Origin: Alviniconcha marisindica
Lineage: Eukaryota > Mollusca > Gastropoda > Provannidae
Length of the DNA: 64,000 nucleotides
Assembly (NCBI GenBank): GCA_018857735.1
Contig: JABMCL010003629.1
Coordinates: 1 to 64,000 of the forward strand
Reading direction: 5' to 3'
Part shown: piece by piece, positions 8,343 to 20,187 of the stretch
Layout of the letters: each line of letters begins with the position of its first letter
Position numbering within the stretch: the first letter of the stretch is position 1
Program-made: the position numbers and the translations under genes
Notes under the pieces: generated by a model
The model's database searches: none
What the model was told of the DNA's origin: nothing
Seen by the model: only the letters and a program-made list of their open reading frames with translations

Positions 8343-11231
8343 GAGGAGACATGGAGTTCTGATTCTGATTCTGGCATCACAGTGGACTCGCAGTCTCCTC
8401 CCTCCAAGGTCACCCCGGACTCCGGCATCGGCAGCGAGCAACCGTCATGGCACTTGCCTCCCCCCTCCTTCCCCCCTCCCCCCTCCCCACTCTCTGACGG
8501 CGCGCCGGGGAGCACCGGGGACCCAGGGGAGGTCACTGCAGCCGCGTCAGTGGTGTCCCCTGAAGAGGAGGACCGGCAGCGCAAGCAGGACTACGTCAGA
8601 AACACCCTGCTGCGCTACGAACGACAGAAACTGCTGCACGAGCAGCGAAGCAGCGCCCTCTACGCCAGGAACGGGCCGCCTGATGATCGCCGCTCACCCG
8701 TCGTCTACACCCGGGACACGGAGGGCGACCCGGACCGCTACCGACGTTCGGACGACGCGGAGACGTTTGAGCGGCTGAGCAGCGCCGGACGACGGGCGGA
8801 GCCGGACGATTACGTCCCTTCCCGCATGGCCCAGAGGGCCGGCGACGACGACTACGAGCAGAGCCACGCCGCCGTCCGTTGTCCGCCCGACGCCGACTAC
8901 GCCAGCCTGCGGGACCTGGAGCGATGCAGAGCGGCGTTGGCCGCACACCTGGGGGCCGCAGGCTCCTTCTCGCCGCTGGCGGACGACGGCTACGGCACGG
9001 ACAGCCGCTCCACCACCACGGCCTCGCTGTCGTCGCCGCTGTCCTCCAGTCTGTCCTCCCTGACGACCGACAGCTCCAGTCTCAGCGGCGGACAGAGAGG
9101 CGGCGGGTCCGCGAGGGCGCAGCCGGTGCCGAGCGGCGGGAGGCTGGTGGTGGGGCGGCGCGCCCTGCTGGTCAAGAGACGAGAGTTGCCGCCCGTGGAC
9201 ACCCCCCAGGGCGTCACGCTGGAAGACCGCCTGAGGGCGCTGACCACCATCGAGGAGGAGGACTCGGCGGCTCCTCACGGCTCGGCCAACCCTCGGGCCG
9301 CGTCCCGGGATGCGCGCGGTGCCGACAGGGGGGCGAGAGACTCGGACAGGGGAGCGAGAGACTCGGACAGGGGGGCGAGAGACTCGGACACAGGAGCGAG
9401 AGACTCGGACAGGCGGGCGAGGCCGGGGTCCGGGTCCGGGGAGGGTCCGGAGGGGCTGTACTCGGTCATCAGGAAACGTCCCGACACGCTGACCGGCCCC
9501 GCCTCCTCCTCCCCGGGGTCATCGCCCGCCGCTCGTGCCGACAGAGACGGTTCCCGAGGGGGCGGGGACTACAGCCCCGCCGGTCTGCAGCGCGCGGTGC
9601 CGGTGAGGGTGGCGCCGGAGGGAGCAGCCTGCATGCCGGCCACTGGGGGCGCTGCGGGCGGCCAGCTCGGCCTTTGCGGCCACTCGCGTCACACGTGCAA
9701 GGAGACGGGGGCGGAGTCTCTCGGGAGCTGCGACGGTGACCCCGAGGTCCGGTTCAAGGCCGGTGGCGGCGGCGTCAAGCTGAACAAGTCGGGAGAGTTT
9801 GAGATCGACTACAGCTACTACTTGAAAGCCACTCCCAGCGAGTCCAACGACGAGGTGAACACCTACTCACCGACCCGGACGGTGGCCGAGTGGGGCGGGG
9901 CGTTTGACGGTCGGGGTGTGGCGGAGTCACACCCTCCCAGAAGACGGACAGCGTCCGGCGCCGACCAGCCACGCCCCCAAACAGACGCTGACGGCAGCTT
10001 TTCGCCACGCCATGACCTTCACGATGACCTTAGTCCCAGACGCGTCACGGACTCTCGAGGTCAAGGCGGCGCCCACGGTTGGAAGACTCGCTCGTCCTCA
10101 CGCGGTGCCGACCACGACTTTCCCGCGGAATCGAACCAGCAATCCCTGCACGTGGGGCAGCGTGACCCGGGCCTGAGGCAAGGCGGCGTCATGTGCTCCA
10201 TGCCCAACCTCAGCCTGCACGCGCCTGCCCTTAGCGCGCACGGCGGTGGGAGGCAGAAGGAACAGCCGGCACAACTCCCAGACGGCGACCCGCCGCTACC
10301 CGTGACCCGGCGGAACCCCACCCCGGGTAGCGGGTACCTCCCGGGAGGCAGGAGGAGGGGGGAGGGGGATCGGAACTCTTGCGACGTGGGCAGCTTGTAC
10401 CGACAGAGCGACCTGAGCCAGACCTTTCCGCCGACCCAAGGGCTGGTCGGCGACCGCCTGTCGCTGACGCTCGGAGACTTGCCGAGGATTCACGAGCAGC
10501 TTCGTGCCACGTCACAGCTCTTGCTGTCTTCCGGCAAGCGTCACCAGTTCGCGTCATCGTCGGACATCTACCGGCTGTTCCAGGGGCAGCAGAGAGAGCG
10601 AGCGGGCGTCGTCCTGGGCCGGCAGCCCCCCCACAGACACAGCTTTCACACCTTCACCGGCACCCCCTCCCTGCACTCCCTCAGCGACGCACGGCCGCGT
10701 GTCAGGGCCAACCCGCCGTCTTCTAGCGGCGATCGTCAAGGCACGGACCAATCACAGACGGCCACGTCTCCCACTTCCGCCTTACGGCTGCCGACGCAAG
10801 GTCCTGTGCGCGGGAACCACAGCATTTCGGTTCCTGACAGTGCGAGTTATTCCCCTTACGTGAGTGGCCGAGACAACGCCAGCAGCAGACAGAATCGCAG
10901 TATGTATTTTCGTGACAGAGACAGCGTGGAAACGGGACAGAATCAGGGTGTGTATTCTCATGTCACAGATAGCATGGAAACGGGACAGAATCAGGGTGTG
11001 TATTCTCATGTCACAGACATCGTGGGAGTAGGACAAAATTACGGTGTGTATTCTTGTGACACAGACAGCGTGGAAAGGGGGCAGAATCAGGGCGGCTATT
11101 CGAGTTCCAACGCCTTTTCCAGCGGCAGCGGGGACGCGGTAACGTTACGAGAGACGTTGGCCAGGGGACAGCAGTTCTCCACGGATGTTATACAGGATGA
11201 TAGCGGCGAAAAACTCTCTACACTCGTGTGA
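8343..11231 (+). CDS. Large 3'-terminal coding exon, unidentified disordered protein
   Basis: The frame is open from an ATG at 8289 to TGA at 11229-11231 (980 codons). It probably begins as an internal exon at 8343, after the acceptor-like GTGACCCATCAG. It is GC-rich, unlike its flanks, and only this frame is long. I recognise no folded domain. Visible features, numbered from the 8289 Met, are as follows. Residues 25-50 are Ser/Asp-rich with DSGITVDS (27-34) and DSGIGS (44-49), the latter matching the beta-TrCP phosphodegron DSGxxS. A basic helical stretch EEEDRQRKQDYVRNTLLRYE lies near residue 95. There is a long Ser/Thr-rich segment. RGARDSD-type 7-residue repeats lie near 340-375. FEIDYSYYLKATPSESNDEV lies near 505. 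Four METGQNQGVYSHVTDS-like 16-residue repeats lie near 875-935. The composition suggests a cytoplasmic scaffold or regulatory tail, but that is inference. Earlier exons were not found. Confidence 0.72.
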   Translation, partial: EETWSSDSDSGITVDSQSPPSKVTPDSGIGSEQPSWHLPPPSFPPPPSPLSDGAPGSTGDPGEVTAAASVVSPEEEDRQRKQDYVRNTLLRYERQKLLHEQRSSALYARNGPPDDRRSPVVYTRDTEGDPDRYRRSDDAETFERLSSAGRRAEPDDYVPSRMAQRAGDDDYEQSHAAVRCPPDADYASLRDLERCRAALAAHLGAAGSFSPLADDGYGTDSRSTTTASLSSPLSSSLSSLTTDSSSLSGGQRGGGSARAQPVPSGGRLVVGRRALLVKRRELPPVDTPQGVTLEDRLRALTTIEEEDSAAPHGSANPRAASRDARGADRGARDSDRGARDSDRGARDSDTGARDSDRRARPGSGSGEGPEGLYSVIRKRPDTLTGPASSSPGSSPAARADRDGSRGGGDYSPAGLQRAVPVRVAPEGAACMPATGGAAGGQLGLCGHSRHTCKETGAESLGSCDGDPEVRFKAGGGGVKLNKSGEFEIDYSYYLKATPSESNDEVNTYSPTRTVAEWGGAFDGRGVAESHPPRRRTASGADQPRPQTDADGSFSPRHDLHDDLSPRRVTDSRGQGGAHGWKTRSSSRGADHDFPAESNQQSLHVGQRDPGLRQGGVMCSMPNLSLHAPALSAHGGGRQKEQPAQLPDGDPPLPVTRRNPTPGSGYLPGGRRRGEGDRNSCDVGSLYRQSDLSQTFPPTQGLVGDRLSLTLGDLPRIHEQLRATSQLLLSSGKRHQFASSSDIYRLFQGQQRERAGVVLGRQPPHRHSFHTFTGTPSLHSLSDARPRVRANPPSSSGDRQGTDQSQTATSPTSALRLPTQGPVRGNHSISVPDSASYSPYVSGRDNASSRQNRSMYFRDRDSVETGQNQGVYSHVTDSMETGQNQGVYSHVTDIVGVGQNYGVYSCDTDSVERGQNQGGYSSSNAFSSGSGDAVTLRETLARGQQFSTDVIQDDSGEKLSTLV
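10911..11098 (+). repeat. In-frame 48 bp coding minisatellite
   Basis: About four copies of a 48 bp unit encode GQNQGVYSHVTDSMET and variants. The second and third are nearly identical in DNA and the outer ones are diverged. All keep the reading frame and lie near the C terminus of the large exon. The tandem duplication seen in the flanks therefore also occurs inside coding sequence here. Confidence 0.85.
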
Positions 11232-11255
11232 AGCCACTGTGACTGCATCGGCAGC

Positions 11256-11525
<270 letters not shown>

Positions 11526-11726
11526 ATGCGGTGGGATGGACTTGAAATCAAAGCAGACAAAGCTGGGAACGCTGGATACAAATAATTGTTTGAATTTTTT
11601 TTTTAACGTGAGTGATTTCTTGGACTGCAGCATATTCCCACAATTGTTGTTTCTGTAATGTTTGATACTTAGTTTTACTCCAGTCTGCTTGCGGCCAGTA
11701 TTAGAGCATCCCCCCAACTGTGACTG

Positions 11727-12225
11727 TGTCGATGTCTGCTTCACTGTTGGGAAGACCTGTGTCGGTATCTGCTTCACTATTGGGAAGACCTGTGTCGGTG
11801 TCTGCTTCACTATTGGGAAGACCTGTGTCGGTGTCTGCTTCACTGTTGGGAAGACCTGTGTCGGTATCTGCTGCAGTATCGGGGAGATCTGTTACTGTGT
11901 CGGTGTCTGCTGCAGTATCGGGGAGATCTGTTACTGTGTCGGTGTCTGCTGCAGTATCGGGGAGATCGTGGGGTCTGCTGCAGTATCGGGGAGATCTGTT
12001 ACTGTGTCGGTGTCTGCTGCAGTAACGGGGAGATCTGTTACTGCGTCAGTGTCTGCTGCAGTATCGGGGAGATCTGTTACTGCGTCGGTGTCTGCTGCAG
12101 TAACGGGGAGATCTGTTACTGCGTCAGTGTCTGCTGCAGTATCGGGGAGATCTGTTACTGTGTCGGTGTCTGCTGCAGTATCGGGGAGATCTGTTACTGT
12201 GTCGGTGTCTGCTGCAGTATCGGGA
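11727..12225. repeat. 33 bp then 39 bp minisatellite
   Basis: Four 33 bp units (CGGTGTCTGCTTCACTATTG...) pass directly into about nine 39 bp units (CGGTGTCTGCTGCAGTATCG...). The two types share the first 11 bases, so the second derives from the first. Both lengths are divisible by three, which explains the open frames. Confidence 0.95.
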
Positions 12226-12394
12226 AGAGCCGGAGGGCTCGTGGGGCCCGGTGTGGACCTCAAGGTGGGCGGACAAAACCGTGAACAGCTTGCTCATTGA
12301 GGCGGAACACAGTGACATCGGCCTTGCCCGGACTGACGCTAACATGAGCATGTCTTTGTGTTTCTATCCAGTTGTCCCGAATATGTCAGCCCGA

Positions 12395-12950
12395 CATCTG
12401 AGGACACTAAGCCGACACCTTCTGAGGACATTAAGGACACCAACCGACATCTGACACTAAGCCGACATCTGAGGACATTAAGCCGACACCTTCTGAGGAC
12501 ATTAAGGACACCAACCGACATCTGAGGACACTAAGCCGACATCTGAGGACATTAAGCCGACACCTTCTGAGGACATTAAGGACACCAACCGACATCTGAG
12601 GACACTAAGCCGACATCTGAGGACATTAAGCCGACACCTTCTGAGGACATTAAGGACACCAACCGACATCTGAGGACACTAAGCCGACATCTGAGGACAT
12701 TAAGCCGACACCTTCTGAGGACATTAAGGACACCAACCGACATCTGAGGACACTAATCCGACATCTGAGGACATTAAGCCGACACCCTCTGAGGACATTA
12801 AGGACACCAACCGACATCTGAGGACACTAAGCCGACATCTGAGGACATTAAGCCGACACCTTCTGAGGACATTAAGGACACCAACCGACATCTGAGGACA
12901 CTAAGCCGACATCTGAGGACATTAAGCCGACACCCGAGGACACTAAGGAC
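12395..12950. repeat. 74 bp minisatellite built from about 20-25 bp subunits
   Basis: The higher-order unit contains three versions of CCGACATCTGAGGACACTAA and CCGACACCTTCTGAGGACAT. About seven copies are nearly identical. Confidence 0.95.
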
Positions 12951-14173
12951 AGTAAGCCACATCATCGTCAGTTTTCTGCCCAGGTGGCGCTGATAGCTGG
13001 GCGCTTTTCTCGGACTTGAAGAACAATTCCCATAATAAGAATTTGTGTCACTAAGTGTGGCTGTGTAAACCCAACACTGTCCATAAGCACCTGTCACAGC
13101 TCTAACACGGTGAAGATGTCCAAACGATACCAGTTTTAAGGCATTATTTCACATCAAAACCCTGCTGTGGCTGCTTTGGTTTTAACTGTGCACAGCTAGA
13201 ATGCAAAATTATGGTTTCTTTTACATCTGGTTTCCTCTTCCGTTATTCCGTTGACTGAGAGCCGTCAGGAGGTACTGTACAAGGTGCGAGTTGTCTGCCC
13301 TGCCCGACAGTAGGAAGGTCGGAGTATCAGTGGTCTTCCGTTGATGGTTATCGACTGAAAATTCGCTCCGCTCGTGGTCGCCGTTGGGCCACTGATATGG
13401 GCTCTTCCCGCAGGCTGGCGGTTAGAAACAAAATCCGACCTTCCCGGGTTCAGTTCTGTTGCCGGTCTGTCGCTGGTCGACACGTTCCTGTTTCCTGGAG
13501 CTGTGTTGTGCACCCGACACAGAGGCTTGAATCGGACCTGGAAAGGGCCTTGTGTTCCCAAGCAGGTGCTCTCTGAAAGGAATACCTTTCTTCTGTCTCC
13601 TTTCTTCTTCCTTTTTAGTGCGCGGACAGCTTGTAAAGGTATCGTTTACCCAGTAACTCACTGACCGAGCGCACCGAGCGCTAGATCTAGCTCATCGAGG
13701 AGCGAGTAACTCTGCAGTGCAACCCACAATCAGAAGTTTCCAGTTATCTCCCTTTATGGGCGCGCTTTCATTTTCTCTATATTTATAATTATATTTGTTT
13801 TGCCAGTATATATATGTACTTGTTTGTGTGGTGTAAGCGATAATGTTGCTTTATAAATTTACGATAGCGTTCGACTGCCGTGGTGTACAGGGTGGCCTTC
13901 TTAAACAGGCCGTACGTGCGAGTTGCAGGACTGGAAACTAATATTGATGTGCGTGTGTGTTCTCTGTCTATGTGTGTGTTTACGGTATTTATAAAGCGCA
14001 TGTTGAAAAACACCTTAGTCATTCAGTTACCGAAAAGCGGGCCTGACGTAGGCAACCAGCATAATAATGGTTCTCACCAGGATCAAACATCTGGCAACCC
14101 CCTGCTTTGTGGTTAGCATTGTGGACCAGAAATCGGATTGGGAGGGGGTTGGGGCTGATGCATCGGATAGTAG

Positions 14174-14175
<2 letters not shown>
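12951..14175. other. No recognised gene
   Basis: About 1.2 kb of apparently unique sequence. A polypyrimidine stretch ending CTTTTTAG near 13618 looks like a splice acceptor, but no conserved coding frame follows. Confidence 0.55.

Positions 14176-14253
<78 letters not shown>
14176..14253. repeat. (CT)n microsatellite
   Basis: Uninterrupted CT dinucleotides. The following 14254-14753 has no gene. The stretch TGGTGCTTAACGTCCACAG to ATTAGGGACGGGG (14525-14572) resembles an interspersed repeat I associate with molluscs, but I cannot confirm this. Confidence 0.95.
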
Positions 14254-14256
<3 letters not shown>

Positions 14257-14753
14257 GGATTTACTCTCTTTGAAGGGCTTCCAGAACTAAGTGCAATGCC
14301 TTAACAATCAGTTATTTATCAGGTTTTTCTCGACCCCCTTCTACTTAGTGTATGTTTAGCCAAACAACCGGGGTATTTCATTGGATTGAAACCAACGGAA
14401 CTACGATGAACACTCATGTGCCGTTGAAAGTTATGGAGAATGATCATGCTGTTCTCGACACGTGCAGTGATCTGCTTATTATAGGCTACCGACAAACACC
14501 AACGTTGTTGTCGATAAGTAAACATGGTGCTTAACGTCCACAGAAACCATAAGGCTTATTAGGGACGGGGAGAAGGGTGGAAGGGGGTATGGAGGTGAGG
14601 GAAGAGGGAAATTATACACCTATCGCTACACTGTTACCACCAGAATGATTCCTGCATTAAGATGGGCAGCGATGAGAGCCATTTTAATGTTTCAGTAGGA
14701 AGTGATGGACAAAGTCACAAGACAGTGTCCACAAACCACAACCACAACCACAA

Positions 14754-14865
14754 CGTTCTTCCTGACACATGACATTGACAAAGACCAACGTTCTTCTAAC
14801 ACATGACACTGACAAAGACCAACGTTCTTTCCGACACATGACTCTGAAAAAGACTAACGTTCTTT
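14754..14865. repeat. About 42 bp tandem repeat, 3 copies
   Basis: The core CACATGACACTGACAAAGAC plus CAACGTTCTT is repeated with small changes. Confidence 0.88.
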
Positions 14866-14969
14866 TTAAATTGTTCCTAAGTAAGCTCCAAGCTCAGTAT
14901 TAGTGAGACGAAGACAATCCAGCGAGGAAGAGTTACAGCCGAAGGACAACCCATCACCGAAGTCTTACG

Positions 14970-15385
14970 TCTGTAGGTTGTCACAAGGACACCTGTCACT
15001 AAAGTGTTACGTCTGAATGTTGTCACAAGGACACCCGTCACCAAAGTTTTACGTATGTAGGTTGTCACAAGGATACCCGTCACCGAAGTGTTACGTCTGT
15101 AGGTTTGCGCAAGGACACCCGTCACCAAAGTTTTACGTATGTAGGTTTGCACAAGGATACCCGTCACCGAAGTGTTACGTCAGTAGGTTTGCGCAAGGAC
15201 ACCCGTCACCAAAGTTTTACGTATGTAGGTTTGTACAAGGATACCCGTCACCGAAGTGTTACATCTGTAGGTTTGCATAAGGACACCCGTCACCGAAGTT
15301 TTACGTATGTAGGTTGTCACTAGGATACCCGTCACCGAAGTGTTACGTCTGTAGGTTTGCATAAGGACACCCGTCACCGAAGTGT
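14970..15385. repeat. 41 bp minisatellite with 82 bp alternation
   Basis: About ten units of the type CAAGGACACCCGTCACCAAA. Two versions (AAAGTTTTACGTATG and GAAGTGTTACGTCTG) alternate, giving an 82 bp higher-order period. Confidence 0.93.
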
Positions 15386-15507
15386 TGTTGTATGGGTCGC
15401 TGGAGAATGTCCCGTTACTGCAGCACCGCGACATGAATAATGAAACTGACTGATCCACGCAGCCAATCATATACGTGTATGCATCCTACTCTTTCACACA
15501 ATACCAC

Positions 15508-15668
15508 GTCTCCTGCGTCTCCTGTGCATCTCCTGCGTCTCCTGTGCATCTCCTGCGTCTCCTGTGCATCTCCTGCGTCTCCTGTACCTCTCCTGCGTCT
15601 CCTGTGCATCTCCTGTGCATCTCCTGCGTCTCCTGTGCATCTCCTGCGTCTCCTGTGCATCTCCTGGG
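15508..15668. repeat. CTCCTGCGTCTCCTGTGCAT minisatellite
   Basis: About 9 copies of a roughly 20 bp unit. No gene recognised from 15669 to 16101. An AATAAA at about 16049 has no associated coding sequence that I can identify. Confidence 0.93.
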
Positions 15669-16101
15669 ACCGAAGAGTAATCTGTGGTTATTTTGTCTTC
15701 TTGCATCCGCTACAGTGCCGTGTCAACGGCCTGGGCCAACGTTCGCGTGGCTTGCTGCTGTCGGGGTGCGACTGTTTGCTTCTCCGTTTGTCACGGTTCA
15801 CGGTTTGCCGTGGTTTGTTTCGTTTAGTTGTGCGTAGCCTGTACTGGAAATTTTAGTTTGTTCCTATGTAGCCCCCTGCGTGTCTTTGTTTGCTCGTATG
15901 TACATGTATGTGTATATATTGTGTTCATTATATAATTATTTTGTACTGTGCAAATTAGTCTGACTTTTGAAATACACTGGCACGGCATTTTTAAGAATAT
16001 GAACATGATGTATTTTTGTATTTTGGAAACAGTACTAGAATCAAGTATAAAATAAACATTTCACCACATGGAAATCATCATCTTGAGAATTGTTTTGCGT
16101 A

Positions 16102-16112
16102 CTATGTGTGTG

Positions 16113-16186
<74 letters not shown>
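16102..16186. repeat. (GT)n microsatellite
   Basis: A clean GT tract that ends in GCGTGCGTG. Confidence 0.96.
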
Positions 16187-16187
<1 letters not shown>

Positions 16188-16471
16188 CGTGTGTTGTGCG
16201 AACGATATTTTGACTGAATTCAAGGCAATCAGGCAAGCCAACAGCTGAAAGCAAATGGCTAAGAAGCCAAAGAGAAATAAAGAAGGAAATAGTGGTGGAA
16301 AGATCAAGTGGGGGTGGGGGTGGCGTTGGGGGGATGGGTGGCGAAAACGGAATGAAGAAGGAAATGAGCTAAGTGCCTGAATATTCTGGCGACTGCCACC
16401 CATGCCAAGCAAACCAAGACTCGGATTTTTATATATATTTTTTTAACATGCAAGTACCTGCTCTCCTATGA

Positions 16472-16641
16472 ACACGCAGCCCGAAGCCAAAGCCATCAAA
16501 CCAAACCAGTGCAAGAGGTCACTGAAAAATCCACTCAGTGCTCCAAGGGAGAAAACTGATAGCATCGTCAAATCGAGTGAAAGGCACGGGTTGCACGCCG
16601 TACAGCTCGGTGCCCTCCTCCCGTCTCGCAACGGCCAACTG
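16472..16641 (-). other. Possible exon on the minus strand, unidentified
   Basis: On the minus strand an acceptor-like TTGCCCTTTGAGTCACAG precedes about 170 bp that stay open in one frame, including a hydrophobic run LTMLSVFSLGALSGFF. The stretch ends at a strong donor, GAGCAG/GTACTT. The putative acceptor is the end of the adjoining 67 bp repeat, the same arrangement seen at the channel gene further right. A second frame is open for most of the length, and I recognise no family. Confidence 0.25.
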
Positions 16642-17548
16642 TGACTCAAAGGGCAAACCGTGACACTGCTTGTGCTGCCAGCGAAGTCCGTCTTTCAACG
16701 GCCAACTGTGACTCAAAGGGCAAACCGTGACACTGCTTGTGCTGCCAGCGAAGTCCGTCTTTCAACGGCCAACTGTGACTCAAAGGGCAAACCGTGACAC
16801 TGCTTGTGCTGCCAGCGAAGTCCGTCTTTCAACGGCCAACTGTGACTCAAAGGGCAAACCGTGACACTGCTTGTGCTGCCAGCGAAGTCCGTCTTTCAAC
16901 GGCCAACTGTGACTCAAAGGGAAAACCGTGACATTGCTTGTGCTGCCAGCGATGTCCGTCTTTCAACGGCCAACTGTGACTCAAAGGGCAAACCGTGACA
17001 CTGCTTGTGCTGCCAGCGAAGTCCGTCTTTCAACGGCCAACTGTGACTCAAAGGGCAAACCGTGACACTGCTTGTGCTGCCAGCGAAGTCCGTCTTTCAA
17101 CCCAACTGTATAAAAGGAAAAGCATGCTGTCGGCGAAGTCCGTCTTTCAACGGCCAACTGTGACTCAAAGGGCAAACCGTGACACTGCTTGTGCTGCCAG
17201 CGAAGTCCGTCTTTCAACGGCCAACTGTGACTCAAAGGGAAAACCGTGACATTGCTTGTGCTGCCAGCGATGTCCGTCTTTCAACGGCCAACTGTGACTC
17301 AAAGGGCAAACCGTGACACTGCTTGTGCTGCCAGCGAAGTCCGTCTTTCAACGGCCAACTGTGACTCAAAGGGCAAACCGTGACACTGCTTGTGCTGCCA
17401 GCGAAGTCCGTCTTTCAACGGCCAACTGTGACTCAAAGGGCAAACCGTGACACTGCTTGTGCTGCCAGCGAAGTCCGTCTTTCAACGGCCAACTGTGACT
17501 CAAAGGGCAAACCGTGACACTGCTTGTGCTGCCAGCGAAGTCCGTCTC
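16612..17548. repeat. 67 bp minisatellite, about 14 copies
   Basis: Units contain AACGGCCAACTGTGACTCAA and CTTGTGCTGCCAGCGAAGTC. One aberrant unit at 17100-17140 (CCCAACTGTATAAAAGG) breaks the register. A variant unit (GGGAAAACC...GCGATGTCC) occurs at both 16919 and 17237. Confidence 0.97.
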
Positions 17549-17734
17549 GAACCCCAGCTGCATGCAGCAGCAGACAAGGACAACGAGAACATGGGGACAA
17601 CCGCTGAATGACAATTTCGGAACTACATGCGACAAACAATGATAATTCAGGGACATCCACACAGACATACTCTGCTACTAAATACACTGGCCATGGGACA
17701 TTTGTAATGAATCGTGGACGAAGAAGGGAAAAGA

Positions 17735-18106
17735 CAGAAAAGAAAGATACCATGAGTACATCACACGAAGACAGGGAAAAGAGAAAAGAAAGATACCATG
17801 AGTATATCACACGAAGACAGGGAAAAGACAGAAAAGAAAGATACCATGAGTACATCACACGAAGACAGGGAAAAGACAGAAAAGAAAGATACCATGAGTA
17901 CATCACACGAAGACAGGGAAAAGACAGAAAAGAAAGATACCATGAGTACATCACACGAAGACAGGGAAAAGAGAAAAGAAAGATACCATGAGTACATCAC
18001 ACGAAGACAGGGAAAAGACAGAAAAGAAAGATACCATGAGTACATCACACGAAGACAGGGAAAAGAGAAAAGAAAGATACCATGAGTACATCACACGAAG
18101 ACAGGG
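17735..18106. repeat. 46/48 bp minisatellite
   Basis: About eight units with core AAGATACCATGAGTACATCA. Length alternates between 46 and 48 bp by presence of GACAGAAAAG or GAGAAAAG. Confidence 0.95.
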
Positions 18107-18139
18107 ATGTAGCCAGGCGCCCTGCCCGGGAAATCTATT

Positions 18140-18212
18140 GATCTATAGATCTATTGATCGTGACGTACGTAGATCTATTGATCATGACGTACGTAGATCT
18201 ATTGATCATGAC
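18140..18212. repeat. 24 bp repeat with palindromic blocks
   Basis: Three copies of GATCTATTGATCATGACGTA plus CGTA. Each contains the self-complementary words GATC and TACGTA. No gene from 18213 to 18603; this part is AT-rich. Confidence 0.9.
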
Positions 18213-18603
18213 AATGGTAGCCCTAGGATAAGAGTGGACCACTGATTCCTCACAGAGCGGGTATTACAAAACGAACCCAAGGTTTATCGTCAGACTGATA
18301 TTAAACTGAAGTTAATTGTGATCGATGTGTTGCTCGTTTATAAAGTTAGTAGCAAAAATATGTGTGCATATCATGTATTTAAAATAGCATACTATTTTAG
18401 TTTTAATATAGTGAACTTAAGCGGAGAAATCCGATATGGATCGTAGGTAACCATGTATGAACTGAACAGTGCTTTTGCGCTCTAACTATTAATCTTACAA
18501 ACATGTCAAGAGACAATCTCTTCAAACTTAATATTCATAATGCAGACTGTCAACAACAAAACTCACAAAAACAAGCACACGCAACATGTGCATGAGAATG
18601 TAC

Positions 18604-18746
<143 letters not shown>

Positions 18747-19089
18747 ACAGTCCAGAAAGCTGACGTATTGATTTCGTAGATCACCTGGAGACGAACTCAG
18801 TCCATGGGAAGCCACCGCGTGTTTTCACACACACACACGACCTAGACTCGTTACGATGGAGTTGTTTCCCTTCCTCTGCAACGCGCTGCTTCACCAGCAG
18901 GCGATGGACGTTTTGCTCCCTGCACAGCAACACGCCGCCCACCCCACCTCATCCAGGCATTGCGCGAGATCCCGACACCCCACCCCACCCCACTTTAGCT
19001 GAGAGGGTGACTTCATGCACCTTACTACCCCGTCTCTATCCACCTCCACACACCCAACCACGTCAGCTGAAACGGTTGGATCACGTTTC

Positions 19090-20145
19090 TCTGAGCCCCC
19101 CCCCCCCCCCCCCCACTCCCCCCACTCTACGCCAGTCCATTCCTTCAGCTGAACTGTTGGCTCACGCCTCTGTGACCCCCCCCCCCCTTAGTCCCTACAA
19201 CCGCTCTCCACACTTGAGCTAAACGGTTGGTTCACGTCTGCCCCCCCCCCCCCCGTCCCCTTGCCCTCCTTCCTCCATTACTACCCCCCCCCCTTGCCCT
19301 CCTTCCCCCATACTACTCCCCCACCCCCTTGCCCCTCCTTCCCCCCATACTACCACTCCCTCCTTCCCCCCATACTACCCCCCCTCCTTCCCCCATACTA
19401 CCCCCTTCCCCCATACTACCCCTTGCCCCTCCTTCCCCCATACTACCCCCTTCCCCCATACTATTCCCCCCCCCCCCTTGCCCCCCTTCCCCATACTACC
19501 CCCCCCTTGCCCCCATACTACACCCCGCCTTGCCCCCATACTACCCCCCCCTTGCCCCCCTACTACCCCCTTCCACCCATACTACCCCCCTTCCCCCCAT
19601 ACTACTCCCCCACCCCCCTTACTACCCCCCCTTGCCCCTCCTTCCGCCCATACTACCCCCCCCCTTGCCCCTCCTTCCCCATACCCCCCCCTTGCCCCTC
19701 CTTCCCCCATACTACCCCCGCCTTCCCCCATACTACCCCCCCTTGCCCCGCCTTCCCCCATACTAACCCCCCCCCCTTGCCCCGCCTTCCCCCCATACTA
19801 CCCCCCCCCCTTCCCCCCATACTACCCCCTTCCCCCATACTTCCCCCCTTGCCCCGCCTTCCCCCCATACTACCCCCCCCCCCCTTGCCCCTCCTTCCCC
19901 CCATACTACCCCCCCCTTGCCCCTCCTTCCCCCCATACTACCCCCCCCCCCTTGCCCCTCCTTCCCCCCATACTACCCCCCCTTCCCCCATACTACCCCC
20001 CCTTCCCCCATACTACCCCCCTTGCACCTCCTTCCCCCCATACTACCACCCCTTCCCCCCATACTACCCCCTCTTCCCCCATACTACCCCCCTTGCCCCT
20101 CCTTCCCCCCATACTACCCCCCCCCCCACCCCCATACCTTCCACT
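19090..20145. repeat. C-rich minisatellite, CCTTGCCCCTCCTTCCCCCC-type
   Basis: Runs of C are interspersed with CATACTAC and CTTGCCCCTCCTTC at roughly 16-34 bp spacing. All three plus-strand frames are Pro-rich and open by composition. Confidence 0.9.
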
Positions 20146-20187
20146 GAAGGGTTGGCACTCGTGTCTCACACTGCCTTAACTCTGACC

